From CAZMOK01 sp964567785 (GTDB lineage: Bacteria > Bacteroidota > Bacteroidia > Bacteroidales > JAGOPY01): DNA of 14,539 bases. The notes beneath the pieces were generated by a model that was given only the letters and a program-made list of their open reading frames with translations, was not told the origin of the DNA and did no database searches. The position numbers were made by a program, and so were the translations under genes. Location of the stretch: assembly GCA_964567785.1 (NCBI GenBank), contig CAZMOK010000068.1, forward strand, positions 1 to 14,539, given 5' to 3'. Every line of letters begins with the position of its first letter. The first letter of the stretch is position 1. Shown one piece after another: positions 7,259 through 14,424 of this stretch.

Positions 7259-7591
7259 ATGGACAAAAATTTCAACACACCGGAAAAGCTGCACGACTTC
7301 CTTCAGGAAACAGATGCTGTGCTGGTATATTTTTACAGCGATAACTGCACCCCGTGCATTCAATTAAGACCAAAGGTGAGTGAACTTATCGAAAATGATT
7401 TTCCTGAAATGAAATTGCTGCTGATAAATGCGGAAGAGTACCGCGATATTGCTGCCACATACATGGCATTTTCTTATCCGGTACTCATTCTCTTCTTCGA
7501 AGGAAAAGAATTCAACCGTTTCAGCAAGCATGTGTCTGTAGCTGAGCTAAAATCGACAATTGGCAGGGTTTACGGCATTTATTACGGCTGA
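7259..7591 (+). CDS. Thioredoxin-fold protein with C-T-P-C active site
   Basis: This 110-residue, single-domain cytoplasmic protein has the thioredoxin fold order: an N-terminal helix, strand VLVYFYS (21-27), redox motif Cys30-Thr-Pro-Cys33, strand LLLINAEE (53-60), cis-proline in 'FSYPVLILF' (Pro74) and a last helix. There is no signal peptide. The motif lacks the usual Trp before the first Cys (Asn here) and has Thr for Gly, so its redox potential and partner probably differ from housekeeping thioredoxin. The 'FEGKEFNRFSKHVS' stretch matches the strand pair that follows the cis-proline loop in thioredoxins. Dithiol-disulfide exchange is the likely activity. The last 10 bases overlap the 3' end of hisS on the other strand. 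The ATG start is fixed by the upstream promoter. Confidence 0.85.
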   Translation: MDKNFNTPEKLHDFLQETDAVLVYFYSDNCTPCIQLRPKVSELIENDFPEMKLLLINAEEYRDIAATYMAFSYPVLILFFEGKEFNRFSKHVSVAELKSTIGRVYGIYYG

Positions 7592-8967
7592 TGGATCAGC
7601 TTTTCGAGGATGAATTCCGAAAGGTCATCTGACTTCACTTTATCCTGCTCGCCCGTTTGCATATTCTTCACCGTGAGAAATCCTTTTTTTATTTCCTCAC
7701 TTCCGGCCATTACCACAAAGGGGATATTTTTCTGATCGGCATATTTCATTTGTTTTTTGAGCTTTGCAGGATCGGGATAAAGTTCTGCTTTCACCCCCTT
7801 CAAACGAAGGTTCGTCGACTTCTGAAGCGCAAATTTTTCCTCTTCGTCGCCGAAATTGATCAGCAGCACTTCCGTTGAGACTGCAGAACCTTCAGGAAAG
7901 AGTCCGAGGTTGTTCATCACGTCATAAATGCGGTCGGCGCCGAAAGAGATGCCCACCCCCGATACATCCGGAAGGCCGAAGATCCCGGTGAGGTCATCAT
8001 ACCTGCCGCCGCCGCAAATGCTGCCGATCTTCATGTCGCTGGCATTCACCTCTATTATGCTGCCCGTATAGTAATTGAGCCCCCTGGCAAGTGTAAGGTC
8101 AAGCTCACACAATCCCTCTTTTCCAATCTCCTTCAGGTACCGGTGGATGGCCAGGAATTGCTCAACGCCCTTCATTCCCGTGTCCGAGCTTTTCAGTTTG
8201 TCTGAAAGGAATTTCAGCCTCTGTTCAAGGTCTCCCTTAAATTCCAGGAAAGGCTGCAACTTTTCAATGCCTTCCGGGGAAATGCCCTTTTCTTTCAATT
8301 CCTTTATAACACCATCGGCGCCTATCTTTTCGAGCTTGTCGATAGCCACAGTAATGTCAGTAAACTTCCCGGATTCGCCCATGTATTCGGCTATGCCGCT
8401 GAGTATCTTACGGTTGTTGAGCCGGATGCCTACATTGATGTTCAGCCTCTTGAACACCTCTTCTATGATGAGGATGAGTTCCACTTCATTGAGGAGTGAA
8501 TCACTGCCGATCACGTCCACATCGCACTGGTAAAATTCACGGTACCTGCCCTTCTGGGGCTTGTCGGCCCTCCAAACAGGCTGTACCTGGTACCTTTTGA
8601 ACGGGAAAGTCAGGTCGTTCCTGTTCTGTACCACAAAACGCGCAAAAGGCACGGTAAGGTCATACCTGAGCCCCTTTTCGCTTATGCTTCCGGTAACCTC
8701 GCTCAGTTTTTTTTCGAGGAAGTCTTTTTCTTTGACCTTGCCGAGAAAATCGCCCGAATTCAGTATCTTGAAAAGCAGGCGGTCACCCTCTTCTCCGTAC
8801 TTTCCAAGCAAGGTAGTGAGGTTTTCCATGGCAGGGGTTTCTATGGGCATATACCCATAGATCTCAAAAACTTCCCTGATGGTGTTGAATATGAAATTCC
8901 TGCGGTACATCTCGGCAGGAGTGAAATCCCTTGTCCCTTTCGGTATCGATGGTTTTGTTTTGATCAT
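7582..8967 (-). CDS. hisS: Histidyl-tRNA synthetase
   Basis: This 461-residue class II aminoacyl-tRNA synthetase charges tRNA-His. Visible parts are the N-terminal 'PKGTRDFTPAEM' and motif 1 region (about 9-48), 'LRYDLTVPFARF' (100-111), the motif 2 loop 'RADKPQKGRYREFYQCDVD' (133-151), the histidine-specific 'LARGLNYYTG' (293-302), 'GGGRYDDL' (319-326), motif 3 'GVGISFGADRIYDV' (337-350) and a C-terminal anticodon-binding domain (about 365-461). The motif 2 loop resembles the eukaryote-like HisRS type that I recall as usual in Bacteroidetes. It is somewhat longer than the E. coli enzyme (424). The ATG is preceded directly by nine A residues, a favourable context where Shine-Dalgarno pairing is little used. 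It is transcribed away from the glycosyltransferase operon. Confidence 0.97.
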   Translation of the reverse strand: MIKTKPSIPKGTRDFTPAEMYRRNFIFNTIREVFEIYGYMPIETPAMENLTTLLGKYGEEGDRLLFKILNSGDFLGKVKEKDFLEKKLSEVTGSISEKGLRYDLTVPFARFVVQNRNDLTFPFKRYQVQPVWRADKPQKGRYREFYQCDVDVIGSDSLLNEVELILIIEEVFKRLNINVGIRLNNRKILSGIAEYMGESGKFTDITVAIDKLEKIGADGVIKELKEKGISPEGIEKLQPFLEFKGDLEQRLKFLSDKLKSSDTGMKGVEQFLAIHRYLKEIGKEGLCELDLTLARGLNYYTGSIIEVNASDMKIGSICGGGRYDDLTGIFGLPDVSGVGISFGADRIYDVMNNLGLFPEGSAVSTEVLLINFGDEEEKFALQKSTNLRLKGVKAELYPDPAKLKKQMKYADQKNIPFVVMAGSEEIKKGFLTVKNMQTGEQDKVKSDDLSEFILEKLIHQP

Positions 8968-8976
8968 TTTTTTTTT

Positions 8977-9004
8977 GCTGTTGGCTGTTATCTGCTGGCT
9001 GATA
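8977..9004. repeat. Degenerate heptamer array in the hisS leader (GCTGTTG type)
   Basis: Four 7-base units, GCTGTTG, GCTGTTA, TCTGCTG and GCTGATA, with a further decayed unit GCTCTTT. It lies between the hisS -7 box and its start codon, so it would be transcribed as part of the 5' leader. It is more eroded than the other arrays. Confidence 0.6.
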
Positions 9005-9043
9005 GCTCTTTTGGCCCTCCCCGAAGAGAAGGTTACGAGTTTG

Positions 9044-9051
9044 CAAAGTTA
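9044..9051 (-). promoter_or_regulatory. -7 element of hisS
   Basis: On the minus strand the sequence is TAACTTTG, a full match to TAnnTTTG, followed by C. No TTG stands 19 bases upstream, so the -33 half is weak. A start near 9037 gives a leader of about 70 bases that contains the degenerate heptamer array. Confidence 0.55.
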
Positions 9052-9134
9052 AGATAAGTTATTGTTTTGGTTGATATTGAGAATGGACGGTACATATTCA
9101 ACCGGCATTGGTGGTCACTATTGCTGCCTGCTGC

Positions 9135-9164
9135 TTGCAACACTCTGTATTTCGGTTAACTTTG
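9135..9164 (+). promoter_or_regulatory. Consensus Bacteroidetes promoter of the glycosyltransferase operon
   Basis: TTG (9135-9137), exactly 19 bases, then TAACTTTG (9157-9164) gives a full consensus match. Only ten bases separate the -7 box from the ATG at 9175. With a start about 7 bases after the box, the leader would be some 3-5 nucleotides, effectively leaderless. Confidence 0.8.
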
Positions 9165-9174
9165 CCTGATATTT

Positions 9175-10374
9175 ATGAGGATACTTCAGCTTGCCAACAA
9201 GATGCCCTATCCGCCGAAAGACGGTGGATCCATAGCTACCTTCAGCCTTACCTGTGCTTTCAGGGACCTTGGGCACGATGTTACCTTGCTGGCAATGAAC
9301 ACCTCCAAACATTATTTTCCGCCTGATGAGATCCCTGCCGAAACGATCAGAGGGATCAGGGTGCTGACAGAATACCTGGATACAAGGATCAAACCGGTTG
9401 ATCTCATCCTTAATTTCCTTTTCAAAAAATTCCCGTATAATGCACAGCGGTTCGTAAGCCGGAAATACGAGGAAAGGCTGTCAGCACTTCTCAGCGAGGA
9501 AAGTTTTGATGTGGTCCAGCTTGAGGGGCTCTATCTCGCCCCTTATATAAAAGCCATAAGGAAATACAGCCAGGTACCTCTTGCCATGCGTGCCCATAAT
9601 GTTGAGCATGAAATATGGGAAAGGACCGTGAAGCAGCAGTCAGGGCTCAAAAACCTGTATTTAAAAGATCTCGCAAAGCGGATAAAGAAGATGGAACTTC
9701 ACTATCTTAATGAACCGGATATGGTTGTCCCGATCACCGAACGCGATGCCCGGAGGTTCAAAGAACTGGGCTGTGACCTTACCATGAAGGTTATCCCTAC
9801 AGGTATTGATTCCTCGAAACTGGTACCGGCTCCGGAAAATGTGGAATTCCCGTCAGTGTTCCATATTGGCGCCCTGGACTGGATGCCGAACCGGGAAGGT
9901 CTGCTGTGGTTCCTGAGGGAGGTATGGCCGTTGGTTTTCAGGCAAAACCCGGGTACAAATTTTTACATTGCCGGAAGGAACGCACCACTGTTCATTTCCC
10001 AGATCGACCAGCCGGGTGTGGTATTTTTGGGAGAAGTGGAAGATGCTTACTCTTTCATGAATGAAAAGGCAATAATGGTGGTCCCCTTGCTTTCGGGCAG
10101 CGGGATGCGCATCAAGATCATCGAGGGCATGGCGCTGGGCAAGGCCATAGTCAGTACTTCGATCGGCGCCGAAGGCATACCTGTAACCTCCGGGGAAAAT
10201 ATCATCATTGCAAATGATAAGGGTCAATTTGTGGATGAACTCAATGGTTTGCTAAAAGAAGAGAAGCAATGTGCTGAAATGGGGAAGAAGGCTGTTTCAT
10301 TTATTAAGAAAAACTTTGATAATTTAGCCATCGCATCTTCTTTGCTCAAATTCTATCAAGATCAGACCGGATGA
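9175..10374 (+). CDS. GT4-family glycosyltransferase (GT-B fold)
   Basis: This 399-residue cytoplasmic retaining glycosyltransferase probably adds a nucleotide-activated sugar to a surface polysaccharide precursor. The N-terminal Rossmann half shows 'PYPPKDGGS' (11-19), 'LGHDVTLLA' (32-40) and 'MRAHNVEHEIW' (138-148). The C-terminal half shows 'VIPTGID' (206-212), 'FHIGALDWMPNREGLLWFL' (229-247), the donor-binding 'LLSGSGMRIKIIEGMALGKAIVST' region (305-328) with Gly308-Ser-Gly-Met-Arg312 and Lys314, and Glu317 and Glu333 as the glutamates of an E-x(n)-E-like site. No membrane segment is present. The sugar specificity is not readable. Its stop codon overlaps the start of the next gene (ATGA), showing translational coupling to the GT2 enzyme. 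Confidence 0.92.
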   Translation: MRILQLANKMPYPPKDGGSIATFSLTCAFRDLGHDVTLLAMNTSKHYFPPDEIPAETIRGIRVLTEYLDTRIKPVDLILNFLFKKFPYNAQRFVSRKYEERLSALLSEESFDVVQLEGLYLAPYIKAIRKYSQVPLAMRAHNVEHEIWERTVKQQSGLKNLYLKDLAKRIKKMELHYLNEPDMVVPITERDARRFKELGCDLTMKVIPTGIDSSKLVPAPENVEFPSVFHIGALDWMPNREGLLWFLREVWPLVFRQNPGTNFYIAGRNAPLFISQIDQPGVVFLGEVEDAYSFMNEKAIMVVPLLSGSGMRIKIIEGMALGKAIVSTSIGAEGIPVTSGENIIIANDKGQFVDELNGLLKEEKQCAEMGKKAVSFIKKNFDNLAIASSLLKFYQDQTG

Positions 10375-11531
10375 CAATAGAGATCTTATTCTGGCTTTCA
10401 GTACTGCTGCTCTTTCACACCTATGTAATCTATCCTGTTATATTGAGTGTTCTTTCGGTAACAGGTAAGAAAGACAGAATTACCTATTCCGGCGACGAAG
10501 ACCTTCCTGTGGTCTCGGTCATCATTTCAGCTTTCAATGAGGAGGATGTTATCGCGGAAAAGATCGAAAGTATTTACGATACCGGTTACCCATACGATAA
10601 ATTGGAGGTGCTTGTAGGATCAGATGCATCCGACGACCGCACCGTAGAGATACTCAATGAGCTTGCCGGTTCACACTCCTCTTTAAAGGTTTTCGATTTC
10701 AAAGAAAGAAGGGGTAAGGGCAACGTGGTGAACGACCTGGTTGAAAATGCAAGCGGTTCGATCCTTGTGCTCACAGATGCAAATGTGATGTTCGACAAGG
10801 ATACTCTGTTCCGGATGATCAGGCATTTCAAGGATAAAAGGATCGGGCTCGTAGATACCAATATGGTGAACAGGGGAATGACTGATGAGGGGATCTCTTA
10901 CCAGGAAAAAGCCTATATCTCGAGGGAAGTGAAGATCAAGAATAACGAAGGCCGGCTCTGGGGCGCCATGATGGGCCCCTTCGGAGGTTGCTATGCCATC
11001 AGGAAGGAAGACTTCCCTGGTGTGCCTCCTAATTTCCTTGTCGACGATTTCTACATCAACATGAAGATCTTCGAAAAAGGGAAACTGGCTGTGAACGACA
11101 TCGATGCCAGGGTTTACGAAGACCTGCCCGATAAACTTTCGGTGGAATTCAGGAGAAAAGTCAGGATCGGTACCGGAAACTGGCAGAACCTCAGGACATT
11201 CCGCAAGCTGCTTTTTTCCTCCAGGTATGGTTTTGCTTTCTGGTCGCACAAAGTGATCAGGTGGATAGGGCCCTTTCTTATGATCGTAGCGCTTGCCACG
11301 AATGTATTCCTTGTTTTCACGAACGATTTCTATTTCATTCCGCTGGCTTTTCAATTACTGTTGATGCTGATCCCATTCCTTGATTCAGTCCTGAAGAGGA
11401 TCAGGATCCATGTAAGGCCCTTCAGGCTGGTAACCCACTTTTATTTCATGAACATGGCCCTGCTGTTGGGATGTTTCCGGTCGATGGGAACGATAAGTTC
11501 AGGGGTCTGGGAACGAACTTCAAGGGATTAG
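10371..11531 (+). CDS. Membrane-bound GT2-family glycosyltransferase, processive type
   Basis: This 386-residue inner-membrane GT-A enzyme resembles polysaccharide synthases of the IcaA/HasA type. It has one N-terminal helix (about 5-29), a cytosolic catalytic domain (about 47-280) and three C-terminal hydrophobic segments (about 296-316, 320-338 and 352-371). Catalytic landmarks are 'VSVIISAFNEE' (48-58), Asp85 in 'GSDASDD', Asp136 in 'LTDANV', 'GPFGGCYAIRK' (202-212), the general-base pair Asp225-Asp226 in 'VDDFY', and 'RRKVRIGTGNWQNL' (261-274) in place of the Q-x-x-R-W motif of cellulose or hyaluronan synthases. That last change suggests transfer of a single sugar or a different acceptor. 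It is translationally coupled to the GT4 gene. Its final bases overlap the LptF/G gene tail to tail. Confidence 0.9.
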   Translation: MTIEILFWLSVLLLFHTYVIYPVILSVLSVTGKKDRITYSGDEDLPVVSVIISAFNEEDVIAEKIESIYDTGYPYDKLEVLVGSDASDDRTVEILNELAGSHSSLKVFDFKERRGKGNVVNDLVENASGSILVLTDANVMFDKDTLFRMIRHFKDKRIGLVDTNMVNRGMTDEGISYQEKAYISREVKIKNNEGRLWGAMMGPFGGCYAIRKEDFPGVPPNFLVDDFYINMKIFEKGKLAVNDIDARVYEDLPDKLSVEFRRKVRIGTGNWQNLRTFRKLLFSSRYGFAFWSHKVIRWIGPFLMIVALATNVFLVFTNDFYFIPLAFQLLLMLIPFLDSVLKRIRIHVRPFRLVTHFYFMNMALLLGCFRSMGTISSGVWERTSRD

Positions 11532-12985
11532 TCGCTTATACTCTCTTTCCGGTGCTTTTTCTTTCTTAATAATTTATGTAACCTGAACCTGCCGAACAGT
11601 TTACTCCAGATCTCACGGTCCATGATAGGTGCATCAGTGGTAGCCTTGTAGGTAAGATAGATGCCCATGGGAAGCAATACGACTGAAGACAGCCACATGC
11701 CAAAAGCCACGTCCATGGCGCCCTGTTTGGCCGATTTTTCACCTATCATTGAAATAATATGGTATAAAACAAAGAACAGCACCGAAACTACAACAGGAAG
11801 TCCTAGGCCTCCTTTTCTTATTATAGCTCCCAGCGGTGCTCCAATAAAGAAGAGGATCAGGCATGCAAAGGAGAGGGTGAATTTCTGGTGCCAAACAACC
11901 TTATGCTTATTGATGTACCTTTGTTTGTCTTGGTATTCAGCCAGGTAGAAGCCTATCGTTTTTCTGAGATTCCTGGCCGAACCCAGCGCATTGCCGATTA
12001 TCCTCTTCTTTCCGCTTGTCTCAAAATCCGGAAGAACTTCAGTTGATACTTCCAGGGTGTCGTAACCTTCCCCGGCATTGAACTGGGCAAGGTAAAAGTT
12101 GAAATTCCTGATGAAATTCTCGGCGAGGTTGGATTTTCTTTCTTCCAGCGCCTTCTGGAGGGAATCGATCGAGAAGTTAAGCTGGTCAATGTTCAGCATC
12201 TGGTAATTGTTCTTGAACAATTCCTCATCAGTCCTCTTAAGGCTGAATTCCGACAGGTCGAAGATCCTGACCTGCTCCCTGAACTCTGTGCGCTGAAAAG
12301 GCCTTTTGGTGCGGTAATCCTTCTGGTCGGTCTGGTCCTCGTAATTATACCCGTTATACAACGAGAAAATAAGGTACTGTCCGTCTGCGGCAGGCTCCAT
12401 CAGCCCCGAGTCGGCCACGGTGATGTTGGTATTGCCCCTTTTGTCGGTATGGTCCCATATCTTCACATCATAGATGGTCTTGCCGTCGCTGTCTTTCCGG
12501 CCCACCTTTATCACGAAGTTGTCCATATCGTTGTAGAAAACACCTTCTTTTATGTTCACAGCCAGTTTTTTCTTTCTTACATCGTAGAGCAGCGACTTGA
12601 ACTTAAGGTTGGTGACAGGGAGGACGTTATTTGAAAAATAGAAGGCAAAAAGGCTGAGGATGAACGACATGATGACAAGCGGCTTCATTATTTTCCGCAG
12701 CGACACCCCTGCAGATTTCATGGCAACCAGCTCATAATGCTCACCCAGGTTGCCGAAGCACATGATGGAGGAGAGCAGTATTGCAAGTGGAAGTGCCAGC
12801 GGAACGAAGGTGGAGGAGGCGTAGAACAACAATTCAGCGATAACGTACCATTCGAGGCCTTTCCCCACCAGGTCGTCGATGTATTTCCAGAGGAACTGCA
12901 TGAGAAGGATGAACATGGCGATGAAGAACGTCATGATGAGCGGTCCGATATACGATTTTGTCACCAGCCAGTAGATCCTTTTCAT
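11528..12985 (-). CDS. LptF/LptG-family (YjgP/YjgQ) lipopolysaccharide export permease
   Basis: This 485-residue inner-membrane permease subunit would act in the LptB2FG transporter that extracts lipopolysaccharide and hands it to the periplasmic bridge. It shows the family layout: three N-terminal helices (about 12-34, 55-78, 101-120), a periplasmic beta-jellyroll region (about 121-365) and three C-terminal helices (about 370-388, 396-415, 427-446). Signatures include 'LPLAILLSSIMCFGNLGEHYELVAMKSAGVSL' (65-96), with the coupling-helix region 'ELVAMKSAGVS', and 'FFIGAPLGAIIRKGGLGLPVVVSVLFFVLYHI' (379-410). The periplasmic part is long and holds a charged, coiled-coil-like insert (about 250-300) that I associate with the Bacteroidetes branch. 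The sequence does not cleanly decide between LptF and LptG. A perfect TAACTTTG lies 7 bases before the ATG, so the mRNA may be leaderless. Confidence 0.9.
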   Translation of the reverse strand: MKRIYWLVTKSYIGPLIMTFFIAMFILLMQFLWKYIDDLVGKGLEWYVIAELLFYASSTFVPLALPLAILLSSIMCFGNLGEHYELVAMKSAGVSLRKIMKPLVIMSFILSLFAFYFSNNVLPVTNLKFKSLLYDVRKKKLAVNIKEGVFYNDMDNFVIKVGRKDSDGKTIYDVKIWDHTDKRGNTNITVADSGLMEPAADGQYLIFSLYNGYNYEDQTDQKDYRTKRPFQRTEFREQVRIFDLSEFSLKRTDEELFKNNYQMLNIDQLNFSIDSLQKALEERKSNLAENFIRNFNFYLAQFNAGEGYDTLEVSTEVLPDFETSGKKRIIGNALGSARNLRKTIGFYLAEYQDKQRYINKHKVVWHQKFTLSFACLILFFIGAPLGAIIRKGGLGLPVVVSVLFFVLYHIISMIGEKSAKQGAMDVAFGMWLSSVVLLPMGIYLTYKATTDAPIMDREIWSKLFGRFRLHKLLRKKKHRKESISD

Positions 12986-12992
12986 GGTAAGG

Positions 12993-13000
12993 CAAAGTTA
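12993..13000 (-). promoter_or_regulatory. -7 element directly before the LptF/G gene
   Basis: The minus strand reads TAACTTTGCC, the same ten bases found at the GT4 promoter. The box ends seven bases before the ATG (12983-12985), so transcription would begin at or within a base or two of the start codon. No TTG is found at the -33 position. Confidence 0.55.
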
Positions 13001-13063
13001 GTTGAATATTTAACGCACTGGCAGCGGGAAATTGTCTGCGGAAGAGAATTAGTCGGCAGTCAA

Positions 13064-13153
13064 GTCAGTCAGGTCAGTCGAGTCAGTCAGGTCAGTCGAG
13101 TCAGTCAGGTCAGTCGAGTCAGTCAGGTCAGTCGAGTCAGTCAGGTCAGTCGT
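13064..13153. repeat. 18-bp tandem array (two alternating 9-mers), five copies
   Basis: GTCAGTCAG alternates with GTCAGTCGA five times over 90 bp, the last copy ending GT instead of GA. Decayed copies precede it (from about 13052) and CAGG follows. The strict alternation means the 18-bp pair, not the 9-mer, was the unit last amplified. Read on the + strand it encodes a meaningless Val-Ser-Gln-Val-Ser-Arg repeat. Confidence 0.92.
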
Positions 13154-13173
13154 CAGGACCCACAAAAATTAAA

Positions 13174-13208
13174 CACTCAACACTCAACACTCAACACTGA
13201 TCACTCAA
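13174..13208. repeat. Heptamer array CACTCAA x5, overlapping the acyltransferase stop codon
   Basis: Five abutting units: CACTCAA three times, CACTGAT, CACTCAA. On the minus strand the word is TTGAGTG, and the fifth unit provides the TGA stop (13205-13207) of the acyltransferase gene. Confidence 0.9.
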
Positions 13209-14377
13209 CCCTCCGGCATCACTTTCTCCGCTTTCTGCTCTTCTGCATCGTCATTGAACAGTTTTCGGAATGTAACGTGTTTTTTGCCGGGTTTGGCATT
13301 CATGGCCTCCAGCAACGACATCATGCGCGGGTTGAAGTCACCTACCCACGAGATCTCTATCTCTTTAATATATTTCCGTTTTTGGAGGACGGGCTCCCGC
13401 AGGTGCCAGAAAATGGCTGACTCAATTCCTGATTTCTGGAATTTAGGCGACACTCCCAGTATGGTGATCCGGGTGCGGTCCATCTTTTTCTGCTTCTTGA
13501 GATAGAGAAACCGCAGTTTGTTGATGAAATTCAGCTTGCCGTTAAAATATTTGAATATCTGGTTCACATCTGGGAACATCACCAGCAACCCGATGGGTTC
13601 ACCTTCGTAATAAGCAAACCAGATATATTCATCCTCAAGGATCGGCTTTGCCGTTTCGAACTGCCTCATGATGGTCTGCCGGTCGATGGGGGAGAAGTGC
13701 TCGTGGTTCACCCAGGCTTCATTGTATATCTTGATAATGTCACCGGCATATTTCTCTACCTCGCTGCTTTTAAAATGCTCGAAGGAATAACCCGGTTTTT
13801 TCATTACCCATTCGGCAATTTTCCAGAACCTTTCAGGGAAAGGCTTTGAAAGATCGAGATGTTTGGTGGTTTGTTCAAAGAAAGGCTTGAAACCGTATGC
13901 CTCGAAGAGGTCGCGGTAATAAGGGAAGTTATAGTTCACTCCGAAGGCCTGCTGTGTAAAGCCTTCAACCAGCAATCCCCAGTAAGTGTCGTTTTCACCG
14001 AAATTGACCGGCCCGTCCATGGCTTCCATGCCTTTGTCTTCAAGCCATTTTTTTCCGGTGTCGAACAGTTTGAAAGCCGACTTTTTATCGTTAATGCATT
14101 CAAAAAACCCGATCCCGCCCGTTGGCTGCGTGTAATTGTTTGCCTTTTCCTCGTTGTAAAAAGCCGCGATGCGTCCGATGAGCCGGCCATCATCATCTTT
14201 TAAGAACCACCTTGTGGCATCCCCTTTATTGAAATAATTGTTTTTTTCGGGGTTGAAGATCGATCTGATCTCATCATCGAGCGGGCAGACCCAGTTCGGG
14301 TCGTATTTATACAGTTCCCTGGGCACATCGAGGAAGATCTTCTCGGTTTTCCTGTCGTTTACTGCTGTCAATTTCAT
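13205..14377 (-). CDS. GNAT-like acyltransferase, possibly of the bacterial ceramide synthase type
   Basis: From the ATG at 14375-14377 the product is 390 residues, soluble and without a signal peptide. The C-terminal half is a GNAT fold: 'YIWFAYYEGEPIGLLVMFPD' (251-270), the acyl-CoA pyrophosphate loop region 'RITILGVSPKFQKSGIESAIF' (303-323) and 'SWVGDFNPRMMSLLEAMNAK' (343-362). The N-terminal half carries the conserved 'GPVNFGENDTYWGLLVEGF' (122-140) and 'YNFPYYRDLFEAYGF' (149-163). From memory, these motifs also mark the family containing the bacterial ceramide synthase bCerS, which N-acylates a sphingoid base. Bacteroidetes commonly make sphingolipids, so this is plausible but unproven. 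N-acetyltransferase of unknown substrate is the safer call. An upstream TTG start (14399-14401) is rejected because it falls inside the -7 box. The stop codon lies within a heptamer array. Confidence 0.8.
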   Translation of the reverse strand: MKLTAVNDRKTEKIFLDVPRELYKYDPNWVCPLDDEIRSIFNPEKNNYFNKGDATRWFLKDDDGRLIGRIAAFYNEEKANNYTQPTGGIGFFECINDKKSAFKLFDTGKKWLEDKGMEAMDGPVNFGENDTYWGLLVEGFTQQAFGVNYNFPYYRDLFEAYGFKPFFEQTTKHLDLSKPFPERFWKIAEWVMKKPGYSFEHFKSSEVEKYAGDIIKIYNEAWVNHEHFSPIDRQTIMRQFETAKPILEDEYIWFAYYEGEPIGLLVMFPDVNQIFKYFNGKLNFINKLRFLYLKKQKKMDRTRITILGVSPKFQKSGIESAIFWHLREPVLQKRKYIKEIEISWVGDFNPRMMSLLEAMNAKPGKKHVTFRKLFNDDAEEQKAEKVMPEG

Positions 14378-14398
14378 CCTGAAACAATTCTGAATGGG

Positions 14399-14406
14399 CA
14401 AAAGTA
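14399..14406 (-). promoter_or_regulatory. -7 element of the acyltransferase gene
   Basis: TACTTTTG on the minus strand matches TAnnTTTG in full and is followed by CC. The inferred start near 14392 leaves a leader of about 15 bases to the ATG at 14377. The -33 position falls at the edge of the GGGTTRC array and has no TTG. Confidence 0.6.
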
Positions 14407-14424
14407 ATAAAATATGGGGTGTTC

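Noticed and set aside
7195..7344. A 49-codon + strand frame starting at an ATG nine bases after GGAGG, beginning M-K-K-D-F-V-V-N-K-L-T-V-I-F-A-C.
   Set aside because: It overlaps the thioredoxin-like gene out of frame, its start lies upstream of a perfect promoter that would not transcribe it, and Bacteroidetes make little use of Shine-Dalgarno sequences. The lipoprotein-like start is probably accidental.
8968..9043. A T-box or histidine attenuator in the hisS leader.
   Set aside because: No run of His codons, no T-box sequence and no terminator/antiterminator pair could be seen; the leader is mostly decayed heptamers and poly-A.
11114..11354. Open minus-strand frames inside the GT2 gene and similar long antisense frames elsewhere.
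   Set aside because: They are shadows of well-supported genes in other frames, with low-complexity or implausible products.
13064..13208. Repeats considered as a CRISPR array.
   Set aside because: Units of 18 and 7 bp abut directly with no unique spacers, and no cas genes are nearby.
12737..13420. A 227-codon + strand open frame with a V-S-Q-V-S-R amino acid repeat.
   Set aside because: It is antisense to the LptF/G and acyltransferase genes, and the repeat merely translates the 18-bp array, whose length keeps the frame open. There is no family resemblance.
14378..14401. In-frame TTG as the start of the acyltransferase.
   Set aside because: The TTG belongs to the -7 box TACTTTTG; the ATG at 14377 begins the conserved region.
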